Made by a program: the position numbers and the translations under genes. Source: JANSWP01 sp041941305 (lineage in GTDB: Bacteria > Bacteroidota > Bacteroidia > Chitinophagales > Saprospiraceae). Taken from it: a stretch of 64,000 nt of DNA. The stretch spans positions 36,134-100,133 of the forward strand of contig JBGTQJ010000034.1 of the NCBI GenBank assembly GCA_041941305.1. The letters run 5' to 3'. How positions within the stretch are numbered: the first letter of the stretch is position 1; each line of letters begins with the position of its first letter. Below the pieces are notes generated by a model. The model had not been told where the DNA came from and did no database searches. It was given only the letters and a program-made list of their open reading frames with translations. Shown in pieces: positions 7,627-16,806 of this stretch.

Positions 7627-10017
7627 TTATTCGCTTCTTAGGCTTTCTACTGGATTTGCCAAAGCTGCCCGAACACTCTGAAAACTTATGGTCAAAAAGA
7701 CAATGCCCAATACGGTAATCCCTGAAAAGAAGAATATGCCAAATCCCAAATCCACATGATAGACATAGTCATTGAGCCAATCATTTCCAAAATAATAGAT
7801 GGCGGGTAAGGCGAGAAAAAAAGCCAGGAATACCAATCGGACAAAACGGGAAGAAAGCAAGCCAACAATTCCCAAAACCGAAGCACCCAGGACTTTTCGA
7901 ATCCCGATTTCTTTCGTACGACGGGCAATCGCAAAAGAAGCCAAGCCATATAATCCTAGGCATGCTATGAAAATAGCCAAAAATGCAAAAAGGGTAATTA
8001 CACTCAACATTTGTTGTTCCGCCGTGTATTTTTGGGCAAAAAAATCATCCAGAAAGTAATAGTCAAATGGAAAACGATGTTCGAATTTTTCCCAAAGGTT
8101 TTTCATCTCAGGTAACAAAACGGGTAGCTTGGAAGGATCTAAGCGTACGGAAGTATGAGATGGACGACCATCCAGGTACATCAACAAGGGGCTGACTCCC
8201 TGATGAAGCGAATTGAAGTTAAAGTCCTTTATTACACCAACAACAGGGTACTTATCCTCTCTTCCGACAAATTGAATGGTTCTTTCAAGGGGATTTTCCC
8301 AGGCGGTTTGTTTTACAAATGCTTCATTTACGATAAGACCTCCAGCATTGAAATCAGATGCCATACCCAAAAAACGCCCTGCTGCCATTTCCATGCCCAA
8401 TGTTTGGAAGTAATTCGTATCTACCCCATACATTCGAACCCGTAGCTCTTCGCCGTTAAAACCTTCCGGTATGACTGTTGAGCCAAAGGTTCCATCACCA
8501 ACGACAGCTCTACACATAGAAACGGATTGGATTCCAGGTAGTGCTTCCAATTCGTTTTTAAATGCAGCAGCATTGCTTTTGATGTCAGGAGGCGTATCCA
8601 TTACGAGCACCTGCTCTTTGTCAAAGCCCAAGTCCTTGTTTAAAATATAATTGAACTGATGATGAAGCACTAGTGTGCCTGCTATCAATCCAATCGAAAT
8701 GGTTAATTGCAAAGTCGTTAATATCTGACGAGGTAATTGACCTCCGGGAGCTAACCTAAATGCACTTCTTAAAACAGATGCCGGTCTAAACCTGGTCAAT
8801 AACCAACCGGGAAAAAAACCGGAAATGAGGCTTGTTGCCAAAATGACGGCGACAAAAAGTCCAAAGCTTTCAAAGGAGAAAAGCGAATTGGCAGGAATGT
8901 CCTTTCCAAACCACAGATTGAATTTTGGCAAACAATATTGCGCCAAACCAACTGCCAGGATTCCGGCAAATAAAGTCATTGCAAAAGTCTCCGTCATAAA
9001 CTGACCAATCAGTTGTTTTTTTTGAGCACCCAATACTTTTTTTACTCCGACTTCTTTTGCCCTCTGCAAGGATTTAGCAGTAGTAATGTTGATATAATTA
9101 AAACAGGCTATTAACAATATCAGCAGTGCGATTAAAGAAAAAGTACGAAGGAAAGTAGCACTACCGTATTTATCCCCTCTCAGGTGAGCTAAATCAGTTG
9201 AGTTTAGATAAATCTCCTTTAGTGGTTGGAGATAGAAAGAATAAACATCCGTTCTGTTCTCCATATATTGGGCAGTAAAATCCGGCAGTTTTTCATTGAC
9301 AGTCGAAATTTGTTCTGGTTGACGCAATAAAACATAAGTTGCAACCGATTGAGCCAACCAGTTATTCATAAAATTAAAATTCAATAGCTTGGCATGACTT
9401 TCTGTAGATGCCCAGGAGATAAGTGCATCAAATTGAATATGGGATTGACGGGGCGCGGGTTTAACCAAACCCGCTACTACAAAATCTATATCGTTTTGTC
9501 CTTTAATTATTTTCCCAATAGGATCCCTTCCTCCAAACAAGGTTGTTGCCAATTTGGGTGTGATGATTACCTGACCTGGTTTACTCAATATTTCCACAGG
9601 GTCGCCTCCCTGTATCATTTCGAAGTCAAAAACGTAGAAAAAATTAGTATCAACAAACACCCAATTTTTGACAAAGGTATTTTGGTCTTCATACGATACC
9701 AAAACTTCGTCAAACCAGGGCGCGATGCGTGTTCCAGCTTCAACTTCTGGAAAATCTGTGTCTAAGGTCGGTGCCATCAAGCCTGGGGTTTCGGCATTTT
9801 TGCTCAAGTCTCCACTTTGCTCTTTTACAAATTTATTGACGCGAAAAATGCGATCTGCTTTTACATGAAAAGCATCAAACCGGCATTCATCATTAATAAA
9901 AGTAAATGCCAATAATACTGCAGTTAAACCCAATATTAAACCACTGGTGGTCAGTAAAAAATGGATTTTTTGACGAGAAATACTGCGCAATAAGAGTTGA
10001 ATGTTTTGTTTCAGCAT
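7627..10017 (-). CDS. FtsX/MacB-like ABC transporter permease
   Basis: 796 residues from the ATG at 10017 (MLKQNIQLLLRSIS). TM1 is near residues 20-42. GVKKVLGA lies near residue 326 and GIRKVLGA near residue 706, each in a three-helix FtsX core that follows a periplasmic domain. The tail is NPVESLRSE. The region immediately 5' of the start codon is a heptamer tandem array (10022-10147) that forms most of its 224-bp leader and separates it from the permease at 10242. I saw no -24/-12 element there, so it probably depends on read-through from the gene upstream. Confidence 0.93.
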   Translation of the reverse strand: MLKQNIQLLLRSISRQKIHFLLTTSGLILGLTAVLLAFTFINDECRFDAFHVKADRIFRVNKFVKEQSGDLSKNAETPGLMAPTLDTDFPEVEAGTRIAPWFDEVLVSYEDQNTFVKNWVFVDTNFFYVFDFEMIQGGDPVEILSKPGQVIITPKLATTLFGGRDPIGKIIKGQNDIDFVVAGLVKPAPRQSHIQFDALISWASTESHAKLLNFNFMNNWLAQSVATYVLLRQPEQISTVNEKLPDFTAQYMENRTDVYSFYLQPLKEIYLNSTDLAHLRGDKYGSATFLRTFSLIALLILLIACFNYINITTAKSLQRAKEVGVKKVLGAQKKQLIGQFMTETFAMTLFAGILAVGLAQYCLPKFNLWFGKDIPANSLFSFESFGLFVAVILATSLISGFFPGWLLTRFRPASVLRSAFRLAPGGQLPRQILTTLQLTISIGLIAGTLVLHHQFNYILNKDLGFDKEQVLVMDTPPDIKSNAAAFKNELEALPGIQSVSMCRAVVGDGTFGSTVIPEGFNGEELRVRMYGVDTNYFQTLGMEMAAGRFLGMASDFNAGGLIVNEAFVKQTAWENPLERTIQFVGREDKYPVVGVIKDFNFNSLHQGVSPLLMYLDGRPSHTSVRLDPSKLPVLLPEMKNLWEKFEHRFPFDYYFLDDFFAQKYTAEQQMLSVITLFAFLAIFIACLGLYGLASFAIARRTKEIGIRKVLGASVLGIVGLLSSRFVRLVFLAFFLALPAIYYFGNDWLNDYVYHVDLGFGIFFFSGITVLGIVFLTISFQSVRAALANPVESLRSE

Positions 10018-10021
10018 GGCA

Positions 10022-10147
10022 GTTGTCAGTTGTGGGTTATGAGTTGTCAGTTGTGGGTTGTCAGTTGTCAGTTGTGGGTTGTCAGTTGTCAGTTGTGGGT
10101 TGTCAGTTGTGGGTTGTCAGTTGTCAGTTGTCAGTTGTCAGTTGGAT
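10022..10147. repeat. Two-flavour heptamer tandem array
   Basis: Eighteen consecutive 7-bp units, almost all either GTTGTCA or GTTGTGG, with one GTTATGA and a terminal GTTGGAT. The phase never slips. A short inverted copy (CAACAACTGACAAC) follows within 20 bp and can pair with the array. It starts 4 bp upstream of the permease start codon at 10017. It resembles in kind the short tandemly repeated heptanucleotides known from cyanobacteria. Not CRISPR: there are no spacers. Confidence 0.95.
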
Positions 10148-10241
10148 TGGACCAACAACTGACAACAAATTGACTATCAAAGATTTGAAAGTATTTTGCT
10201 CATCTGTTTTTGTTCAAAATCTAGGATGTCGCATGTTGCCA

Positions 10242-12611
10242 TTACTCACTCCTCAAAGAGTTCACTGGATTCATCAAAGCTGCTTTCATACTCTGAATGC
10301 CTACTGTCAAAAATCCTACAACACCAATCAATAATCCTGCACCAATGAATACCCACCAGGCTAGATTTGTCCTATATGCAAAATCCTCCAGCCACATATT
10401 GGAAACATAATATCCAACTGGTAATGCAATGATGAAGGCAATGCCAGCCAGCTGAAGGAAATCTTTGGATAATAAGCCTATAACCCCTGAAACAGAGGCG
10501 CCCAAAACCTTCCGAATTCCAATTTCGCGGGTCCTTCTTTCCACACTAAAAACGGTGAGCCCAAATAAACCCAGCAATGCGATAAATAAAGTCAGGAAAG
10601 TAGCATAGAGCATGGTTTCTCCGAATCGTTCCTGCTCTGAATATTGTTTGTTGAAATCTTCGTCGAGGAAAGAGTAGCGCATCGGATGCATGGGTTCTAT
10701 CTGACTCCAAACTTCTTCTATTTCAGAAATGGTTTTGGAAATATTGCTGGTAGATAATTTGAATCCAGCAGCCCATCTTCTATGAGCAGCATTCATGACA
10801 AGGGGATTGATATTTTGATTCAGCCCCTTATAATTGAAGTCCTTCAGGACGCCTACGATTTGTCCATAGACCGTGTCTGCAGTAAATTTTATTTTCGTTC
10901 CAATTGGATTTTCCAAAGCATTTTGACGGACGAAGGTTTCATTGACAAAGAAGTTATTGACGGAGTCGGCTGCTATCTCCGGTGAGATGAATCTTCCTTC
11001 TACAATTTCCAAGTCCAGGGTCTCTGCGTAATCTTCATCGCAAAATATAACCCGTGGTGAACTGGATTCTGTACTGCCTTCTATCACCACTCCCCAATCT
11101 GGCATAAACGATCCTGGGAAACGAGAAGCTGTCGTTACAGATTGAACACCAGTGATATTCTCTAACCGCGATTTTATGTTTTCTAATTTGTAATGCGATT
11201 GCCTGGAATTGAAAGGTACCACCATCACCTGATCTGGATGAAAACCCAATTCATGATCCATCATAAAATTAACCTGGCGATAAATGAATGCCATGACAAT
11301 AACCAGGGAAATAGTGATACAAAATTGTCCGGTAACAAGTACTTTTCGGAACATTCCTTTATCTCCTGATTTCATGAAATTCGCTTTCAATGCCTTCACT
11401 GGACGATAACCAGACATCACAAAGGCGGGATAAATGCCTGCCAATAAACCAGTGAGCAATGCCAGGGACAAAACACCTGTCAAAACCAGTAGGGCATCCC
11501 CTCCGAGAATGGTCAATTCGCGATTGGTGATGGTATTGAAAAATGGCAACAATAATTCTGCTAAAATTAATGCGACGGTAGCAGCAAATACTGCCTGCAT
11601 TACCGATTCCGTAATGAATTGTATGGTTAGATGGGAGCGCTCTGCTCCAGTTACTTTTTTGACTCCTACTTCTTTGGCTCGCTGTCCAGCTCGAGCGGTT
11701 GCCAGGTTTACATAATTGATGATGGCGACGCTCAAAACCAATAATCCAATAAGTAAGAAGATATTGACATTGCGTCGACTGCCACCTGTATCTCCCACCC
11801 AATAGAAATTATCTGATTCGAGGTGGATGTTATTCAATGGCTGCAATTTCCAGTCAGCGAAATCTTCTTCTGTAGGGGTATAATTCATCGCCAAAAACTC
11901 CTTGCGCATCAGTTCCGTGATGTCAGCGGTCACTTTTTCTTCCAAATTTGGAACAGATGCTTTTGGTTTCATTTTTACATAGGTCGCTCGATTGTTGCCT
12001 GTCCAATTTTGAGAGTACCATTCGAATCGGGTATAAATATCGAATTGGATATGGGTGTTTTTGTCTTTTAGATCCAAAACTCCGGTAATTTCAAAGTCAT
12101 CATCTGCCCTGTATTTTATGATTTCTCCAATTGGGTTTTCATCTCCAAAAATTTTCTCTGCCAGTTCATCTGAAATCACCATGCTATTGGGTTCATTCAA
12201 AGCAGTGGCAGGATCGCCATGTAAGAAGGGAATCGCCAAAACCTCAAAAAAGGTACTGTCCACATTGGCAGTATGCTCTATATACAATTTGTTGCCAGCG
12301 TATTCAAAAAGTTGTTCCCCATGGAAACTTAAGCCAGAAGCTACATCTACCTCAGGGTATTCGGTCATCAACTTATTTGCCAAAAGGGATGGTGTCCAAA
12401 CCGTTTTTGATTGGGGACCCCAGTCTCGATAAACCCGATAGGTGCGTTCACTATCGTCCATCCAGCTATCATAATTGAACTCATGCCTGATAAAAGAGGC
12501 AATCAAAATGACAACGGCGATGCCTAGTGATAATCCAAGAATATTGACAAAAGAGAAGATTTTATTTCTGCCCAATTGGCGGAAGGCAATTTTCAGGTGA
12601 TTTTGAAACAT
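10242..12611 (-). CDS. FtsX/MacB-like ABC transporter permease
   Basis: 789 residues from the ATG at 12611 (MFQNHLKIAFRQLG). TM1 is near residues 20-40. The first FtsX core has a divergent GVKKVTGA (near 317), the second GIRKVLGA (near 699). The tail is NPVNSLRSE. It is the promoter-proximal gene of the 12611-to-5214 block. A -24/-12-like element lies at 12666-12682 and phased half-sites at 12757-12783, the same architecture as upstream of the permease at 2411-4801. It is the most diverged of the five in its first core. No ATPase, membrane fusion protein or outer-membrane channel gene accompanies it here. Confidence 0.93.
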   Translation of the reverse strand: MFQNHLKIAFRQLGRNKIFSFVNILGLSLGIAVVILIASFIRHEFNYDSWMDDSERTYRVYRDWGPQSKTVWTPSLLANKLMTEYPEVDVASGLSFHGEQLFEYAGNKLYIEHTANVDSTFFEVLAIPFLHGDPATALNEPNSMVISDELAEKIFGDENPIGEIIKYRADDDFEITGVLDLKDKNTHIQFDIYTRFEWYSQNWTGNNRATYVKMKPKASVPNLEEKVTADITELMRKEFLAMNYTPTEEDFADWKLQPLNNIHLESDNFYWVGDTGGSRRNVNIFLLIGLLVLSVAIINYVNLATARAGQRAKEVGVKKVTGAERSHLTIQFITESVMQAVFAATVALILAELLLPFFNTITNRELTILGGDALLVLTGVLSLALLTGLLAGIYPAFVMSGYRPVKALKANFMKSGDKGMFRKVLVTGQFCITISLVIVMAFIYRQVNFMMDHELGFHPDQVMVVPFNSRQSHYKLENIKSRLENITGVQSVTTASRFPGSFMPDWGVVIEGSTESSSPRVIFCDEDYAETLDLEIVEGRFISPEIAADSVNNFFVNETFVRQNALENPIGTKIKFTADTVYGQIVGVLKDFNYKGLNQNINPLVMNAAHRRWAAGFKLSTSNISKTISEIEEVWSQIEPMHPMRYSFLDEDFNKQYSEQERFGETMLYATFLTLFIALLGLFGLTVFSVERRTREIGIRKVLGASVSGVIGLLSKDFLQLAGIAFIIALPVGYYVSNMWLEDFAYRTNLAWWVFIGAGLLIGVVGFLTVGIQSMKAALMNPVNSLRSE

Positions 12612-12665
12612 TTTGGGTTGGTTTTAATTTTGGTATTGTGGATCTTTTCTCAACTCATTTATAGG

Positions 12666-12682
12666 TTCAATGGACATGCCAA
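12666..12682 (-). promoter_or_regulatory. Sigma-54-like -24/-12 promoter of the permease at 10242-12611
   Basis: On the minus strand TTGGCATGTCCATTGAACC has GG-N10-GA spacing and a near-canonical TTGGCA at -24. It aligns base for base in its conserved parts with the element at 4859-4876. The leader to the ATG would be about 45 nt, the same as at the other site. Confidence 0.52.
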
Positions 12683-12756
12683 CCTTTGTAAGGGGTTGAA
12701 TAACAATTTGTTAGGATTGAACTGGCTTAGACTGGATAGTTTTTTTGTATGAAAAT

Positions 12757-12783
12757 GAACGGTCAATCGTTCGAAAATGGACA
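12757..12783. promoter_or_regulatory. Phased half-site operator array
   Basis: GAACG (12757), CGTTC (12768) and GGACA (12779) are spaced exactly 11 bp. They form GAACG-N6-CGTTC and CGTTC-N6-GGACA palindromic pairs, about 100-130 bp upstream of the predicted transcription start. The arrangement matches 4927-4975. Confidence 0.5.
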
Positions 12784-12816
12784 GGAGAGTGGGCTCTATC
12801 TTGAGTTCACAGTTAA

Positions 12817-13200
12817 AGTAGGTGTTTAGTACAGGAGAAATTAATTGATGTAGATTGTGATGACACCAATCCTGGCATCATCCCGGATGCAGAAGAAATC
12901 ACCAACAAGGGTATTGATGAAGACTGTGCTGGGATGGATCTGATGAGCTCTACTCATGAACTTGGGGAAGTTCAAATCCAGATTTATCCAAATCCAACTT
13001 CAGACTATCTCAACCTTGTGTTACCAGAAAATCTCAATGTTTCAGTGAAGTTGATGGAAACTAATGGAAAGATTTTGTTCAATGAGATTAATCAATCTTT
13101 GATAGATTTAAAGGATTATGCCCAGGGGATATATTATCTTGAAATTGAAGCAATAAAATCTGGGAGTAGGGTAGTGGAGCAGGTGGTTTTATTGAAGTGA
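12817..13200 (+). pseudogene. 3' remnant of a type IX-secreted protein (MopE-like motif plus sorting domain)
   Basis: The open frame runs from just after a stop at 12814-12816 with no usable start near its 5' end. It begins with a MopE-like acidic metal-binding motif (DVDCDDTNPGIIPDAEE, then GIDEDC). It then carries a type A C-terminal sorting domain of the type IX secretion system (IYPNPTSDYLNL, about 75 residues, ending VVEQVVLLK). In intact proteins these two pieces follow a large secreted region, which is absent. An ATG at 12934 could start an 88-residue peptide but it would lack a signal sequence. I therefore call it a 5'-truncated gene. A good terminator (13209-13243) still follows it. 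Confidence 0.75.
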
Positions 13201-13208
13201 TTTTAAGG

Positions 13209-13243
13209 CAGGAGGCATTTTCAAAATGTCAAAATGCCTCCTG
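13209..13243. terminator. Terminator hairpin between convergent genes
   Basis: The arms CAGGAGGCATTTT (13209-13221) and AAAATGCCTCCTG (13231-13243) are perfect complements around a 9-nt loop. It sits between the plus-strand remnant and the 3' end of valS, and could serve both strands. Confidence 0.8.
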
Positions 13244-13257
13244 TCTAGGCTACACAG

Positions 13258-15966
13258 TTAAAGGTTCCCCAAACTTTCCTCCAGGATGCGAACCTTCTCC
13301 CTTCCATCTGCTAATTTTTTCCGTTCCTTCTCCACAACAGCCGGGGGCGCATTATTTACAAATCGTTCATTGCTCAGTTTCTTTTCAGTACCAAAAACGA
13401 AACCTTTGGCTCGCTCCAGTTCTTTTTCAATCTTTTCACGTTCTGCTTCAACGTCTATTTCAATATTTACCGGAACGTAGTATTTTTCAGTACCAGAAAG
13501 GAAATTTACTGAATTTTTGGGTTCCGTTTCTGTAAAAGCTACTTCTGAAAGTCCAGCCATTTTAGAAATCATTTTTTTGAGGCTTCCAAGCTCAAAAAGT
13601 GCTTTGGCACTGTCGCTTTCTTCAACAAACAATTGCAATTTTTCCAGATTCTTAATGCCGTGCTTTTGGCGGATTTCCCGAATCTTGGAAGTCACATCTT
13701 TCGCTTTTTCTACTTTTTGTATTAATTGAGTATCAAATTCTCCTGGACTAGGGTAAGTACTAATTATACAATCGTCTCCTTCTTCTCGCTCTTTAAGCTT
13801 TTGCCATACCTCTTCCGTAACGAAAGGCATAAATGGGTGTAAAAGCGTCATCGATTTTTCATAAATAGAAATGGCTTTCTCATAAGTTGCCCTATCAATT
13901 GGTTCTTCATAATTCGGCTTAATCATTTCAACAAACCAGGAACAGAAATCGTCCCAGATAAAACTCCGTAGCGACATTATGATATCTGATAAGCGATATT
14001 GCTCATAATTCGCCTCTATGTCAATTAAGGTTTGATTGAACTTATTTTCAATCCAGTTGATCGCCAGGATGTTAATTTGATCCTGTTCTTGGTCTACAAC
14101 TTCCAGCCCTTTAATAAATCTCAGGGCGTTCCACATTTTATTACAAAAGTTTCTTCCTAATTCGCAAAGCTTGCTTTCGTTTATGACTTTTTTTGTTTTA
14201 GGGTCAAAAGGAGCATCAAAAACAATGTCATTACCAGCCGCTGCACTCGAAAGCATTCCAAAACGAACGCCGTCTGCCCCATAATTTTCTATCAATTCCA
14301 ATGCCTCTGGAGAGTTTCCGAGCGACTTGCTCATCTTCCTTTTCTTATTGTCCCGAACCATTCCGGTAAAATAAACGTCGTGGAAAGGTTGTCTTCCATT
14401 TTCCATTACAAAATCCAGTCCCAGCAAATCGCCAGACCATTCATAGCCAGACATGATCATTCGGGCAACCCAGAAAAACATAATGTCCCAGCCTGTTACC
14501 AATACCGAAGTAGGGTAGTAGTACTTCAATTCTTCCTGATTCTCAAAACCATCAAAAACTGAAATGGGCCAAAGCCAGGAAGAGAACCAGGTATCTACGA
14601 CATCTTCATCCTGCTTCAAATCATCCAGGGTCAAATTTGGCTTTCCTGTAGCTTTTTGTGCATTGGCCAATGCTTCTTCGGCAGTTTCTGCTACAAAAAC
14701 CTGCTCTTCATAATACCAGGCTGGTATGCGTTGCCCCCACCACAATTGACGGGAAATGCACCAATCGCGTACATTGTCTTCCCGCAACCAGTTGTAGTAC
14801 ATATTCCAAAAATGCTCGGGATAGAATTTAACTTGTCCACTCTTAACTGCGTTTAGTGAAGTCCTGGCAAATTCCTTCATATTTACGAACCACTGCAAAG
14901 TCAGCCGAGGTTCAACTACGGAGTTTGTTCTTTCGGAGCGACCAATTTTTGTAGTATATTCTTCCAATTCCACCAAATGTCCCCCTTCTTCCAGCAATGG
15001 TTTGATTTTCTTTCTGGCAACAAAGCGATCTTCTCCAACCAAAATCTGTGCATGCTCATTTAAAGTCCCATCTGCATTGAGAATATCAATAACTTCCAGA
15101 TTGTGTTTCTTGCCAATTTCGTTGTCATTTTGGTCATGAGCAGGCGTGATTTTCAGAGCACCTGTTCCAAATTCAATATCCACATAGGTATCCGCAATAA
15201 TGGGAATTGCCCGGTCAATTAGTGGAATAATGGCTTTTTTGCCAATCAGGTGGCTAAAGCGCGCGTCATTAGGATTGACCGCAACTGCCGTATCCGCCAT
15301 GATGGTTTCAGGACGTTGAGTAGCGATGGTCACATATTGTCCAGGTTCACCCTCAATCGCATATCGAATGTGAAACAAATGAGACTTTTCATCAGAGTGA
15401 ATTACTTCCTCATTAGACAATACTGTCAAAGCCTCCGGATCCCAATTGGTCATTCTCAAGTCTCTGTATACCAATCCTTTCCGATAGAGGTCTACAAAAG
15501 TGCGCAATACATATTTGCTCAATTTGGGCTCCATCGTAAAACGAGTCCTCGACCAGTCACAGCTTGCACCCAATTTTTGCAATTGCTCCAGAATAATCCC
15601 ACCATACTTTTCTTTCCACTCAAAGGCATAATTCAAAAACTCTTCCCGGGATAGATCAGATTTTTTGATGCCTTTTTCGCGAAGCATCCGCACTACTTTT
15701 GCTTCGGTTGCGATGGAAGCATGGTCGGTACCAGGGACCCAGCAAGCATTCTTACCCTGTAATCTTGCACGGCGAATTAAAATGTCCTGGATGGTATTGT
15801 TGAGCATATGCCCCATATGCAGGACCCCCGTTACATTCGGTGGCGGAATGACAATTGAAAATGGCTCTCTTTCATCTGGAACCGAACGGAAATAATCTTT
15901 TTCCATCCAATGGTCATACCACTTCTTTTCTGTCTCTTTAGGATTGTACCTGGTTGATAGGTTCAT
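13258..15966 (-). CDS. valS: Valine--tRNA ligase
   Basis: Class I aminoacyl-tRNA synthetase that charges tRNA-Val with valine in the cytoplasm. It has 902 residues, normal for the bacterial enzyme. The HIGH signature is HMGH at residues 50-53 after PPPNVTGVL. The KMSKS loop (KMSKS, residues 544-548) is intact. The CP1 editing domain lies between them (TIATQRPETIMADTAV and the TPAHDQND region). The anticodon-binding domain follows, and the last 65 residues form the charged coiled coil typical of ValRS. The start (MNLSTRYNPKETEKKWYDHW) matches family N-termini. It is transcribed alone. Confidence 0.98.
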   Translation of the reverse strand: MNLSTRYNPKETEKKWYDHWMEKDYFRSVPDEREPFSIVIPPPNVTGVLHMGHMLNNTIQDILIRRARLQGKNACWVPGTDHASIATEAKVVRMLREKGIKKSDLSREEFLNYAFEWKEKYGGIILEQLQKLGASCDWSRTRFTMEPKLSKYVLRTFVDLYRKGLVYRDLRMTNWDPEALTVLSNEEVIHSDEKSHLFHIRYAIEGEPGQYVTIATQRPETIMADTAVAVNPNDARFSHLIGKKAIIPLIDRAIPIIADTYVDIEFGTGALKITPAHDQNDNEIGKKHNLEVIDILNADGTLNEHAQILVGEDRFVARKKIKPLLEEGGHLVELEEYTTKIGRSERTNSVVEPRLTLQWFVNMKEFARTSLNAVKSGQVKFYPEHFWNMYYNWLREDNVRDWCISRQLWWGQRIPAWYYEEQVFVAETAEEALANAQKATGKPNLTLDDLKQDEDVVDTWFSSWLWPISVFDGFENQEELKYYYPTSVLVTGWDIMFFWVARMIMSGYEWSGDLLGLDFVMENGRQPFHDVYFTGMVRDNKKRKMSKSLGNSPEALELIENYGADGVRFGMLSSAAAGNDIVFDAPFDPKTKKVINESKLCELGRNFCNKMWNALRFIKGLEVVDQEQDQINILAINWIENKFNQTLIDIEANYEQYRLSDIIMSLRSFIWDDFCSWFVEMIKPNYEEPIDRATYEKAISIYEKSMTLLHPFMPFVTEEVWQKLKEREEGDDCIISTYPSPGEFDTQLIQKVEKAKDVTSKIREIRQKHGIKNLEKLQLFVEESDSAKALFELGSLKKMISKMAGLSEVAFTETEPKNSVNFLSGTEKYYVPVNIEIDVEAEREKIEKELERAKGFVFGTEKKLSNERFVNNAPPAVVEKERKKLADGREKVRILEESLGNL

Positions 15967-15973
15967 TTTTTTA

Positions 15974-16077
15974 TTTATTAATTCTATAATTTACAAATGC
16001 TACAATTATATAATGCTGCATTACTGCGATGCTGCAATGCACAATTCATTCATTCATTCAATTCTATAATTCTATTG
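15974..16077. repeat. Low-complexity leader of valS with short repeated words
   Basis: The AT-rich gap upstream of valS holds a degenerate run of about three 16-mers around the word ATGCTGCA/ATGCTACA (about 15997-16042). ATTC repeated four times (about 16044-16060) and the word AATTCTATAATT near both ends are also present. I found no clear promoter. Confidence 0.45.
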
Positions 16078-16752
16078 TCCCAGGCTGTACATCTCTGTCC
16101 TCAAAACTTCCAGCACCTCTTCCCCTTTCATGATTAAAATGTAAAGGGAATTGTGGTCTTCGATGCCCAGGGTTTTAAAAGGGCCGCCCTTTAATAAGCG
16201 ATTCATGACTTCCGGGACAGAAATAATGTCTCCCATTACTGCGATGCGTTTGCCGCTATCATTTTTTAAAATGGTATTGATAAAAGCACCTAAATCCTGT
16301 GCGTTATAATTCAATAGTTCGGCTTCATTGGCGCTGGCAGCATGAAAACCAGTTTGCATGCCAGCATTATCTGCCCAGTAGAAAGTTTTGATGCCTGCTT
16401 CACCCAAAATGTTTGCCATTCGGGCTGCTTGCATTCTACCCATTTGGGACAAAGAGGTCCGTCCTTCTTCCCTTTCCCCATGTCTTGCCAGAAGTATTAC
16501 CGTGGTATCGCTGTCCATTCCTGGTAATGGGACTTTTACTTTATTTGTCAAGATCAATTCCTCCTTTTTTACAAACATCACTTCAGGAGTAATTTCTATT
16601 GCTTGAAATGCCGATTCAACTGTTTCGACTTCTGAAATTGCTGTACTATCCTGGTTTGTAGTAGTTGCTTCGGCAATAGATTCCTGGCTTTTTTCATTCT
16701 GACAGGAAATGAAAAAGAAGAAACCTGTTATGATGATCCATAATATTCGCAT
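16072..16752 (-). CDS. Histidine-phosphatase-superfamily lipoprotein, probably inactive
   Basis: 226 residues. The N-terminus is a lipoprotein signal (hydrophobic residues 3-15, FISC with Cys17), then a Thr/Ser/Glu-rich linker to about residue 80. The rest is a phosphoglycerate-mutase-like fold starting VILLARHGE, with the phosphohistidine motif R90-H91-G92. The family's second catalytic histidine normally sits in a GHS-type motif; here the equivalent position reads VMGDIISVPEVMNRLL, with Asp175. I infer reduced or absent phosphatase activity, perhaps a binding role at the cell envelope. It is monocistronic and flanked by inverted repeats. The superfamily call is firm; the role is unknown. 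Confidence 0.8.
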   Translation of the reverse strand: MRILWIIITGFFFFISCQNEKSQESIAEATTTNQDSTAISEVETVESAFQAIEITPEVMFVKKEELILTNKVKVPLPGMDSDTTVILLARHGEREEGRTSLSQMGRMQAARMANILGEAGIKTFYWADNAGMQTGFHAASANEAELLNYNAQDLGAFINTILKNDSGKRIAVMGDIISVPEVMNRLLKGGPFKTLGIEDHNSLYILIMKGEEVLEVLRTEMYSLGQ

Positions 16753-16806
16753 TGCTCTGATTTCGTTAAAGTTTTAAATTAAAAAAAATGTCAATTCATG
16801 CTAAGC

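Noticed and set aside
10022..10147. CRISPR array
   Set aside because: Units are 7 bp, contiguous and without spacers; no cas genes.
9906..10334. 142-residue plus-strand ORF across the heptamer array
   Set aside because: It consists of repeat translation and antisense permease sequence.
11359..11802. 147-residue minus-strand ORF within a permease gene
   Set aside because: Out-of-frame shadow of the permease with Arg/Ser/His-rich, low-plausibility composition.
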